The notes below the pieces were generated by a model. That model had not been told where the DNA came from. It ran no database searches and saw only the letters and a list, made by a program, of their open reading frames with translations. Shown in pieces: positions 6,506 through 11,808 of a DNA stretch of 11,808 nt. Positions within the stretch are counted from its first letter, which is position 1. Each line of letters opens with the position of its first letter. The translations under genes and the position numbers were made by a program. The DNA comes from JANYJJ01 sp038241115 (GTDB lineage: Bacteria > Pseudomonadota > Gammaproteobacteria > Burkholderiales > Burkholderiaceae_C). The DNA lies in contig JBBRGA010000109.1 in NCBI GenBank assembly GCA_038241115.1, positions 1 to 11,808 of the forward strand. Direction: 5' to 3'.

Positions 6506-7603
6506 TTAGTTGGGTGGTGGTGGCAACAACGCAAGCAAAGCGGCACCGCTGGCCGGGTGCAGCGCAAAGTTTAGCGGCGCGACCCAGACTCTGACGCCGC
6601 CCGTCTGCGCTGGCTTCAACTTGACGGCGTCTTTCTCGGTCACGATCACATCAAGCGCATCTGCGGGCCAGGGCAGGAAGCTGAAGTCAAAGTGATCGGG
6701 CAGCGGGAGAGGTTGCAGTCGCGCCAAGCCGGCGCTGCGCAGCATTGCGAAAAAACGCTCTGGCCGGGCCATGCCCGCCGCTGCCCAAATGGGCTTGGAT
6801 TGCAGCGCTCGAAGTCCTTCATCTGTGGCTGGTTGACCGGCCCACCAGTGCTCCAGGAGCACGGCACCCGCCAGCTTACGCTGTGCGACTTCACCGGGCC
6901 ATCGGGTGGAAGCTTGCAAGGCGTTGTAGACCACCACGGTGTGCTTATGGGCAGAAGCCACAGGTGTCGCAGGAAAAGGTTCGCGCAACGGCCCTGCAGG
7001 CAGCAGCCAGCCATTGCCCACGCCGCGCTCGTCGAACACCACCACTTCCGCGTCGCGCTTCAGGCGGTGATGTTGCAAGCCGTCGTCGCTGACGATGATG
7101 TTCACCTCGGGATGAGCATGCAGCAGCTGCTGTGCTGCGGCCACTCGGTCGCGCCCTACCTGCACCGGCACTTTGCAGCGCAGCCGAAGCAGCAGGGGCT
7201 CGTCGCCGCTTTCAGATGCAGGTGTGGTGGGCAGCACTTCTTGAACGCCGTCACGTTTTCTTCCGTAGCCGCGCGACACGATGCCGGGGCGAAATCCGCT
7301 TTGCCTCAAAAGCGCCACCACGGCCGCTACCGTGGGTGTCTTGCCGGCACCGCCGACGATCAGGTTGCCCACCACCACCACCGGCACTGGCAGGCTGTGC
7401 GCACGCAACAAACCGACTCTAAACAGCAGCTTGTGCACCGTGATCGCTGCCCACATCAGCGCTGAAAGCGGCAGCAGCAAACAAGCGGTGATTCCGCGGT
7501 GCAGCCAAGCCGCTTGGAGCTGCGCCGACATATGCGCTGACATACGCGCAAACATATGTTCAGAGACACGCGCAAAGAAGCGTACCCAAACGCGCGCCGA
7601 CAT
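6506..7603 (-). CDS. lpxK: Tetraacyldisaccharide 4'-kinase
   Basis: This inner-membrane enzyme phosphorylates the 4' position of the lipid A disaccharide (sixth step of the Raetz pathway). A membrane-seeking N-terminal helix (about residues 37-60) is followed by the P-loop GNLIVGGAGKT at about 79-88, then the SRGYGRK motif, SDDGLQHHRL, the DERGVGNGWLLPAGPLREP block and IVTEKDAVKL near the C-terminus, all LpxK signatures. From the ATG at 7603 it has 365 residues. That ATG lies one base after the exbD stop (TGAGATG), which suggests coupling. Residues 1-24 are unusual and contain three further in-frame ATGs in a 12-nt repeat; the family-like N-terminus begins near 7531 (MSAQLQAAWLHRG), which is the alternative start (341 residues). 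Confidence 0.94.
   Translation of the reverse strand: MSARVWVRFFARVSEHMFARMSAHMSAQLQAAWLHRGITACLLLPLSALMWAAITVHKLLFRVGLLRAHSLPVPVVVVGNLIVGGAGKTPTVAAVVALLRQSGFRPGIVSRGYGRKRDGVQEVLPTTPASESGDEPLLLRLRCKVPVQVGRDRVAAAQQLLHAHPEVNIIVSDDGLQHHRLKRDAEVVVFDERGVGNGWLLPAGPLREPFPATPVASAHKHTVVVYNALQASTRWPGEVAQRKLAGAVLLEHWWAGQPATDEGLRALQSKPIWAAAGMARPERFFAMLRSAGLARLQPLPLPDHFDFSFLPWPADALDVIVTEKDAVKLKPAQTGGVRVWVAPLNFALHPASGAALLALLPPPPN
7520..7555 (-). repeat. Three imperfect 12-nt in-frame repeats at the lpxK 5' end
   Basis: On the - strand the units are ATGTTTGCGCGT, ATGTCAGCGCAT and ATGTCGGCGCAG, encoding MFAR-MSAH-MSAQ. The first ten bases of the last unit also occur at the upstream start (7603-7594). Each unit brings an in-frame ATG. 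Confidence 0.75.
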
Positions 7604-7604
7604 C

Positions 7605-8039
7605 TCAGCGTGCTTCGCCGCTGGAGGAGTTTTGGGTGGCAAAGGTGAGCTTGACCAAGCGGGCGCGGCGCGCTGCATCCATCACATTGATCACCGCTTG
7701 GTGCGGCGCTTGGGCGTCGGCCGAAATGATGACAACCGGATCGGACGAACCGATGGCTGCAGCGGCGAGTTCGCTCGTCAATGCCACCACACTGCGGCCG
7801 TCTACCGGCTTGCGGTTGATGGCGTAGCGGCCATCGGCTGCCACTGCCACGATGATCTCGCGCGCACGGTCGCGTAATTTGTCGGCATCGGCCACCGGCA
7901 GGGTGACTTGCAACTCGGTGAACTTGGAATACGTGGTGGACAGCATCAGAAAAATCAAAATCACCAACAGCACATCGATGAACGGGATGAGATTGATCTC
8001 AGGCTCATCGCGAGGGCCTCTGCGAAAGTTCATCGGCAT
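7605..8039 (-). CDS. exbD: ExbD/TolR-family protein of the lpxK operon
   Basis: A 144-residue biopolymer-transport protein. It has a charged N-terminus (R-R-G-P-R-D-E-P-E-I-N), one transmembrane helix at about 18-37 with the motif L-I-P-F-I-D-V-L-L-V carrying the proton-carrier Asp22, and a periplasmic domain. It lacks the T-T-P motif of the two exbD genes at 1488-2349 and belongs to a different subgroup. It follows its ExbB partner by 82 nt (mostly a tandem repeat) and precedes lpxK by one base. exbB-exbD ahead of lpxK is a recurring arrangement in beta- and gammaproteobacteria; no TonB is adjacent, so the force acceptor is unknown. The start could also be the ATG at 8033; neither has a strong ribosome site. 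Confidence 0.92.
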   Translation of the reverse strand: MPMNFRRGPRDEPEINLIPFIDVLLVILIFLMLSTTYSKFTELQVTLPVADADKLRDRAREIIVAVAADGRYAINRKPVDGRSVVALTSELAAAAIGSSDPVVIISADAQAPHQAVINVMDAARRARLVKLTFATQNSSSGEAR

Positions 8040-8053
8040 GGTGCGTCAAATAT

Positions 8054-8102
8054 CTGTTGTCTGTTGTCTGTTGTCTGTTGTCTGTGGTCTGTTGTCCGCT
8101 GT
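8054..8102. repeat. 7-bp tandem repeat (CTGTTGT)n between exbB and exbD
   Basis: Seven consecutive units: four perfect CTGTTGT (8054-8081), CTGTGGT (8082-8088), CTGTTGT (8089-8095) and CCGCTGT (8096-8102). On the coding strand the unit is ACAACAG. It takes up 49 of the 82 nt between the exbB stop and exbD start and ends 14 nt before the exbD ATG. The perfect copies could slip during replication. Confidence 0.93.
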
Positions 8103-8121
8103 CTTTTGCTGATGCGCGATA

Positions 8122-8760
8122 TCAAGCGGTGGTTTGACGCTTCACCGCCAGGCGCATCAAATGTGAGACCAACTGGTCGCAGCCCTGTTCCAGGTCCAGC
8201 GTGTAGCCGTCCACGCGACTGCGAAAGTAGCGATAGAACATGAGCGAGGGAATGGCCACGATCAAGCCGAATGCCGTGTTGTAAAGCGCCACTGAAATGC
8301 CGTGCGCCAACAATGCCGGGTTGGCGGCTCCTGTAGGTGCCTGCGCACCAAAAATCTCGATCATGCCGATCACGGTACCCAACAAACCCAACAACGGCGC
8401 AGCTGAAGCGATGGTTCCCAAGGTGCTGAGGTAGCGTTCGAGCTTGTGCACCCCGGCGCGTCCGGCGGACTCGAAGGCGTCGCGCAAAGCGCGTTCGGTG
8501 ATGCGGGGCTCTGCCATCGCCACACGCAAACCATTTGCCAACACATTGCCCAACACCGAGTTGCTGGCCAACTTGTCGACCACTTCGGTGGTGGGCAAAG
8601 TGGTGCGCATCACGCCGACGACTTCTGCCATCAAATTTGGCGGCGCCACACGGCTGGTTCTGAGGCTGGAAAAACGCTCTATCACCAATGCCAGCGCGGC
8701 AACGGAGCACAACAGCAAAGGCCAAATTGGCCATCCGGCGGCTTGTATGATCGAAAACAA
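8122..8760 (-). CDS. exbB: ExbB/TolQ-family proton-channel protein of the lpxK operon
   Basis: A MotA/TolQ/ExbB-family inner-membrane protein of 212 residues from a TTG at 8760, or 221 from the ATG at 8787. I prefer TTG because AAAGG lies 6 nt upstream and the protein then begins M-F-S-I-I-Q-A-A-G-W-P, as relatives do; the ATG has no ribosome site and lies very close to a -10-like hexamer. It has TM1 at about 11-30, TM2 with LLGLLGTVIGM, and TM3 with SVALYNTAFGLIVAIP. The TM2 Thr (residue 129) and TM3 Thr (162) match E. coli ExbB Thr148 and Thr181, but the residue matching Glu176 is Val157. There is no cleavable signal peptide, unlike the first ExbB. It pairs with the exbD downstream and probably drives an envelope or lipid A-linked process. 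Confidence 0.9.
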   Translation of the reverse strand: MFSIIQAAGWPIWPLLLCSVAALALVIERFSSLRTSRVAPPNLMAEVVGVMRTTLPTTEVVDKLASNSVLGNVLANGLRVAMAEPRITERALRDAFESAGRAGVHKLERYLSTLGTIASAAPLLGLLGTVIGMIEIFGAQAPTGAANPALLAHGISVALYNTAFGLIVAIPSLMFYRYFRSRVDGYTLDLEQGCDQLVSHLMRLAVKRQTTA

Positions 8761-8787
8761 TCGAGGCCTTTCAACGACGCTGCCCAT

Positions 8788-9127
8788 GCTCGGGAAGCGC
8801 GATTATGGACCGTAGACTGGGCACGGCCGGGCGCTTTAATGGCACGTTTCCAAGCCCGGATGGACCACCTCAGAACGGTTCGGGAAGCCGCACTGCAATT
8901 CATCCACCGCAACTGTGGACAACTGTGTGGACAACCCTGCCGCGGTTGGCAGCAAAGCGTTGAATCTCAAGCCCCCGAACAGAATGCCTATTCTTTAAGC
9001 ACAGAAAAAGCGTTGAAAAACAACCACTTAGACCATTGTGAAACCTACGTGACAGTCTCGATCGCTGCCGTGGCCTTGCTCGGCGCGGTTGTGGACTTCT
9101 CGGGCCCCGCCAGCACTGGGTTTGCCG
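8788..9127. other. 340-bp divergent spacer between exbB and xseA
   Basis: I see no convincing gene here. On the - strand CATAAT (bases 8802-8807) could be a -10 for the exbB-lpxK operon; a good -35 is missing. At 8914-8934 there are two TGTGGACAA 9-mers. The stretch at 8981-9035 is A/T-richer than its surroundings and contains TATTCT (8989-8994) and TTGAAA (9013-9018), which do not pair at a standard spacing. xseA must be transcribed from here, but I cannot fix its promoter. Confidence 0.5.
8914..8934 (+). promoter_or_regulatory. Pair of DnaA-box-like 9-mers
   Basis: TGTGGACAA occurs at 8914-8922 and again at 8926-8934, 12 bp apart in the same direction. Its complement TTGTCCACA differs by one base from the DnaA-box consensus TTATCCACA. 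Whether DnaA binds is not known. Confidence 0.35.
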
Positions 9128-10468
9128 ATGATTGAGCCTCTGAACACCGCCGCAGACAACGCAGTCAGCGCACGCACCGACCTACCTTCAACGCGGTCCG
9201 TGTGGAGCGTGGCGGCGCTGGTTCATGCGGTGGCTGACACCTTGACCAGCCGCTTTGCATCTGTCACCGTGAAGGGAGAAATCTCAGGCTTCACACGTGC
9301 GACCAGCGGGCACTGCTACTTCACGCTGAAGGACAGCGACACGGGAGCTGCGGCAATGCGCTGCGCGCTGTTCAGGCGTTCGGCCAGCTTGCTGGACTTC
9401 ACGCCCACCGAAGGCGCTTTGGTGGTGGTCCGGGGCCGCTTGGCGGTGTACGAGCCGCGCGGCGAGTTGCAGTTCGTGGCCGAGTCCATGCAGCGCTCCG
9501 GCGAAGGCGCACTTTTTGAGAAATTCCTTCAACTCAAGGCCAAGCTGCAAGCCGAGGGTTTGTTTGATGCCGCACGCAAACGTGGGCTGCCCGCGCACCC
9601 GCGCTGCCTTGGTGTTGTCACGTCTTTGGGTGCCGCCGCGCTTCGCGACGTGTGTGCCGCACTGGCGCGCCGCGCGCCGCATGCCTCACTGGTCATCTAC
9701 CCGAGCTTGGTGCAGGGCGCCGACGCGCCCGAAGCCTTGGTCAAAGCCATGCAGTTGGCCGCACAGCGCGCTGAAATTGACCTGCTCTTGGTGTGCCGCG
9801 GCGGTGGTTCATTGGAAGATCTGTGGGCCTTCAACGACGAGCGTGTGGTGCGCGCCATTGCGGCCTTTCCCGTGCCTGTGGTGTGCGGTGTGGGCCATGA
9901 GAGCGATGTGACCCTGGCCGACTTTGCCGCCGACCGACGCGCCGCCACGCCCACCGCGGCCGCCGAATTGGCCGCACCTGTGACGGAAGATCTGCTGATC
10001 GATTTGGCCGCGCTGGCGCAGCAAATGTCGCGTCGCATTCAGCGCACGCTTGACGGCCATGCGCAGCGCCTGGATGCGTGCAGCTTGCGCTTGTCGCGTC
10101 CGGCCGAGGCGGTGCGCATGCAGCACCAACGCCTGGCCCTGCTGGGTTTGCGCTTGAACGCGGCGCCACGTCTGGCTTGCCAAACTCAAACCCAAAATTT
10201 GCTGCGCGCGGCGCAGCGACTGACGCGTTCGACGGCGGTGCTCAGGGCCAGCAAAGGACAGCGGCTCGACACCCTGGGCGCGCGCCTGCACGCGTTGGAC
10301 CCGCGCAAAGTATTGGGGCGCGGCTACGCTTGGCTCAGCACCGAGGGCGGGCAGGCCGTGGCCAGCGTGACGCAGTTGAAGCTGGGCGCGCCGTTGCACG
10401 CGGTGCTGGCCGACGGCGACGTCGACTTGACCGTGCAGCGCATCACGCCGCTGGAGCCAAAGGCGTAA
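9128..10468 (+). CDS. xseA: Exodeoxyribonuclease VII large subunit
   Basis: A 446-residue cytoplasmic nuclease subunit that, with several XseB subunits, degrades single-stranded DNA from both ends into short oligonucleotides. An OB-fold domain (about 23-120, containing V-K-G-E-I-S-G-F and G-H-C-Y-F-T-L-K-D) precedes the catalytic domain. The latter shows LGVVTSLGAAALRD (161-174), CRGGGSLEDLWAFNDE (223-238) and GVGHESDVTLADFAADRRA (254-272). Asp174, Arg224, His257 and Asp260 match E. coli Asp155, Arg205, His238 and Asp241, with the same spacings. A coiled-coil Gln/Arg/Leu-rich region (about 290-390) and a C-terminal segment (G-R-G-Y-A-W-L onward) follow, as in the family. The ATG at 9128 gives the usual N-terminus; a TTG at 9089 is less likely. 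xseB is not in this window. sodB follows after 172 nt. Confidence 0.96.
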   Translation: MIEPLNTAADNAVSARTDLPSTRSVWSVAALVHAVADTLTSRFASVTVKGEISGFTRATSGHCYFTLKDSDTGAAAMRCALFRRSASLLDFTPTEGALVVVRGRLAVYEPRGELQFVAESMQRSGEGALFEKFLQLKAKLQAEGLFDAARKRGLPAHPRCLGVVTSLGAAALRDVCAALARRAPHASLVIYPSLVQGADAPEALVKAMQLAAQRAEIDLLLVCRGGGSLEDLWAFNDERVVRAIAAFPVPVVCGVGHESDVTLADFAADRRAATPTAAAELAAPVTEDLLIDLAALAQQMSRRIQRTLDGHAQRLDACSLRLSRPAEAVRMQHQRLALLGLRLNAAPRLACQTQTQNLLRAAQRLTRSTAVLRASKGQRLDTLGARLHALDPRKVLGRGYAWLSTEGGQAVASVTQLKLGAPLHAVLADGDVDLTVQRITPLEPKA

Positions 10469-10469
10469 G

Positions 10470-10503
10470 CGTTCAAGTCGAACCGGTGACCGTTCAAGTC
10501 GAA
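10470..10503 (+). repeat. 13-bp direct repeat after xseA
   Basis: CGTTCAAGTCGAA occurs at 10470-10482 and 10491-10503 (21-bp period), directly after the xseA stop. No function is evident. Confidence 0.6.
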
Positions 10504-10553
10504 GCTGCCGTGTGAGAGCGCGCACACCTACATTCAGGCAAGGTTTTTGCAGG

Positions 10554-10582
10554 CTGCGCCGGCGCAGGGAGCTACCTACAAT
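10554..10582 (+). promoter_or_regulatory. Palindrome next to a possible -10 upstream of sodB
   Basis: CTGCGCCGGCGCAG (10554-10567) is a perfect 14-bp palindrome. Nine bases later comes TACAAT (10577-10582), a good -10, 58 nt before the sodB ATG. The palindrome lies where the -35 to -10 spacer and -35 would be, so it could be an operator; no good -35 hexamer is present at 17 nt. Confidence 0.4.
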
Positions 10583-10640
10583 CCAATTTCGAAATTTTCA
10601 ACGTCCTACTCAACTCAGTCCAACGCAACCAAGGAAGATC

Positions 10641-11225
10641 ATGGAACACACCCTGCCGTCGCTCCCCTACGCCATTGACGCCCTCGCTCCGCACATCAGC
10701 CGCGAGACTTTGGAATACCACCACGGCAAGCACCACAATGCTTACGTCGTGAACCTGAACACGCTGCAAAAGGGCACCGAATTTGAAGCCCTCACGCTTG
10801 AAGAAATCATCAAAAAATCAAGCGGTGGCGTGTACAACAACTCTGCACAAATCTGGAACCACACTTTCTTGTGGAACTGCATGAAGCCGAACGGTGGCGG
10901 TGAGCCCACGGGTGAACTGGCAGCCGCGATCAACGCCAAATTTGGCAGCTACGCCGCCTTCAAGGAAGCCTTTATCAAAAGCGCCGTCGGTAATTTCGGC
11001 TCCGCTTGGACCTGGCTGGTGAAGAAGCCGGACGGAAGCGTTGACATTGTCAACACAGGTGCTGCGGGCACGCCGTTGACCACCGCCGACATAGCGTTGC
11101 TGACCATCGATGTGTGGGAGCACGCCTACTACATCGACTACCGCAACGCACGCCCGAAATACGCAGAGACGTTCATGACATCGCTGGTGAACTGGGACTT
11201 CGCCCAGGCCAATTTCGCCGCGTAA
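10641..11225 (+). CDS. sodB: Superoxide dismutase, iron type
   Basis: A 194-residue cytoplasmic enzyme that turns superoxide into hydrogen peroxide and oxygen. All four metal ligands are in place: His27 (E-Y-H-H-G-K-H-H), His74 (N-H-T-F-L-W), Asp157 and His161 (D-V-W-E-H-A-Y-Y). The second-shell Q70 in S-A-Q-I-W-N-H and the G-S-A-W-T-W-L motif (120-126) are typical of Fe rather than Mn enzymes. Length matches E. coli SodB (193 aa). The ATG at 10641 has AAGGA at 10631-10635, 5 nt upstream; the in-frame extension to 10512 has no family match. It probably has its own promoter (TACAAT at 10577) and ends at the hairpin at 11245-11274. No signal peptide is present. Confidence 0.97.
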   Translation: MEHTLPSLPYAIDALAPHISRETLEYHHGKHHNAYVVNLNTLQKGTEFEALTLEEIIKKSSGGVYNNSAQIWNHTFLWNCMKPNGGGEPTGELAAAINAKFGSYAAFKEAFIKSAVGNFGSAWTWLVKKPDGSVDIVNTGAAGTPLTTADIALLTIDVWEHAYYIDYRNARPKYAETFMTSLVNWDFAQANFAA

Positions 11226-11244
11226 AACGGCGCGCCGCCGCAAC

Positions 11245-11274
11245 AAAAAAGCCGGTCATTGACCGGCTTTTTTT
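11245..11274. terminator. Bidirectional intrinsic terminator after sodB
   Basis: GCCGGTC (11251-11257), loop ATT, GACCGGC (11261-11267), with six A before and seven T after. It can end sodB on the + strand and the convergent DUF192 gene on the - strand. Confidence 0.92.
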
Positions 11275-11275
11275 C

Positions 11276-11301
11276 GTCCTGAGCTTTTGTCCTGAGTTTT
11301 A
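11276..11301. repeat. Two 13-bp tandem repeats after the sodB terminator
   Basis: GTCCTGAGCTTTT (11276-11288) is followed at once by GTCCTGAGTTTTA (11289-11301), 11 of 13 bases identical. Confidence 0.65.
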
Positions 11302-11308
11302 TGACCTC

Positions 11309-11361
11309 GCATTCACTGCGCTGACCGTGTATTCACTGTGCTGACCTTGCATTCACTGTGC
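11309..11361. repeat. 20-bp tandem repeats overlapping the 3' end of the DUF192 gene
   Basis: Two full units at 11309-11328 and 11329-11348, then a 13-nt partial unit at 11349-11361. The shared core is ATTCACTG(C/T)GCTGACC. The partial unit includes the stop codon of the DUF192 gene (TGA at 11355-11353 on the - strand), so the others look like copies of that gene's end spread into the spacer. Confidence 0.8.
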
Positions 11362-11802
11362 AAATGGCGCACCTTTCAGCTTGCTGCCCGCTTTGATGCC
11401 GCGCTTGGCAAACCACCCCACATTCATTTCCAGCACAAACGGCACCGCTTTGGCTGAGCAGTGCGAGTCCAAGGTTTGCGGCTTCATGTCGTCGATGTTG
11501 ATGACAGTGCCGTCGGCCGCCACAAAGGCAATCGACAGCGGCAACAAGGTGTTCTTCATCCAGAAACACTGTGTGGCGGGCTGCTCAAAGGCGAACAACA
11601 TGCCTTCGTTGGTGCCCATGGTTTTGCGAAACATCAAGCCGATAGAGCGCTGGTCCGGGGTTTGCGCCAGTTCAGCCTGAATGATGTGCATGCCCGCCGT
11701 CAGCGTGACGGCGGGCAGTTTTTGCGGTGCGTCTTGAGCGCTGGCCACGAAGCAAAAAAACAGGGGCGCAAGCGCGAAAAAATGTCGTGATGAGCGTGGC
11801 AT
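11353..11802 (-). CDS. Secreted DUF192 protein
   Basis: A 149-residue protein. Residues 1-22 form a signal peptide (R-S-S-R, then a Phe/Leu/Ala core, cleavage after A-S-A), so it is probably periplasmic. The mature part matches DUF192: A-E-L-A-Q-T-P-D-Q-R-S-I-G-L-M-F-R, then G-M-L-F-A-F, F-W-M-K-N-T-L-L-P-L-S-I-A-F-V, G-T-V-I-N-I-D-D-M and, at the end, V-L-E-M-N-V-G-W-F-A-K-R-G-I. The length is usual. The function of DUF192 is not established; structures show a small beta-rich fold. The start at 11802 is six bases from the window edge, and the frame is open beyond it, so an upstream start cannot be excluded. It converges on sodB, with which it shares a terminator; its 3' end carries 20-bp repeats. 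Confidence 0.9.
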   Translation of the reverse strand: MPRSSRHFFALAPLFFCFVASAQDAPQKLPAVTLTAGMHIIQAELAQTPDQRSIGLMFRKTMGTNEGMLFAFEQPATQCFWMKNTLLPLSIAFVAADGTVINIDDMKPQTLDSHCSAKAVPFVLEMNVGWFAKRGIKAGSKLKGAPFAQ

Positions 11803-11808
11803 GAGCGT

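Noticed and set aside
8054..8102. Repeat considered as a CRISPR array
   Set aside because: The units are 7 bp with no spacers; it is a simple tandem repeat.
8839..9135. 98-codon + strand reading frame in the exbB-xseA spacer
   Set aside because: No recognisable motif, no clear ribosome site, it overlaps the xseA start, and its composition looks like translated spacer.
9809..10525. Long - strand reading frame opposite xseA
   Set aside because: Gln/Arg/His-rich shadow of a well-supported xseA frame; typical antisense frame in G+C-rich DNA.
10545..10582. TTGCAG plus TACAAT as a complete sodB promoter
   Set aside because: The hexamers are 24 bp apart, too far for a normal sigma-70 promoter; only the -10 is kept as possible.
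10512..10640. Upstream in-frame extension of sodB
   Set aside because: The extra 43 residues are Arg-rich with no family match, and the ribosome site and conserved N-terminus are at 10641.

Overview
The window looks like ordinary chromosome of a betaproteobacterium, most likely Burkholderiales and close to Comamonadaceae. Reasons: fairly high G+C by eye, the style of the ExbB/LpxK/KdsB/SodB proteins, and the order exbB-exbD-lpxK-Trm112-kdsB-adk. There is no sign of phage, IS element, CRISPR array, rRNA or tRNA. The family placement is an inference from protein style.

Left block (1-3623, + strand): a TonB energy-transduction operon. It starts with the 3' part of a TonB-like protein, then exbB with its own cleavable signal peptide, two tandem exbD genes, and a secreted TPR protein whose start codon overlaps the stop of the second exbD. 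A near-perfect hairpin with T/A tracts on both sides (3652-3681) closes the operon and can also end the convergent gene.

Middle block (3708-8787, - strand), in transcription order: a second ExbB/ExbD pair, lpxK (lipid A 4'-kinase), a Trm112-like zinc protein, kdsB (CMP-Kdo synthesis), adk (adenylate kinase) and an NAD-type short-chain dehydrogenase. exbD-lpxK and Trm112-kdsB are packed to within a few bases; kdsB appears to start at TTG inside a TTGA overlap. LpxK and KdsB both serve lipid A/Kdo synthesis, so the proton-channel pair in the same operon probably powers an envelope process rather than TonB-dependent uptake.

Right block: across a 340-bp divergent spacer lies xseA (exonuclease VII large subunit, +), then sodB (Fe-type superoxide dismutase, +), a second hairpin terminator, and a convergent secreted DUF192 protein (- strand) that reaches the window edge.

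The protein-coding content is conserved housekeeping. The items worth a second look are small. The second ExbB has Val where ExbB/TolQ proteins carry a key transmembrane Glu. A 7-bp tandem repeat fills most of the second exbB-exbD spacer, and a hairpin sits in the first exbB-exbD spacer. The lpxK 5' end has 12-nt in-frame repeats with several start codons. Two DnaA-box-like 9-mers lie upstream of xseA, a perfect 14-bp palindrome lies upstream of sodB, and 13- and 20-bp repeats lie after sodB. I found no convincing wholly new system.
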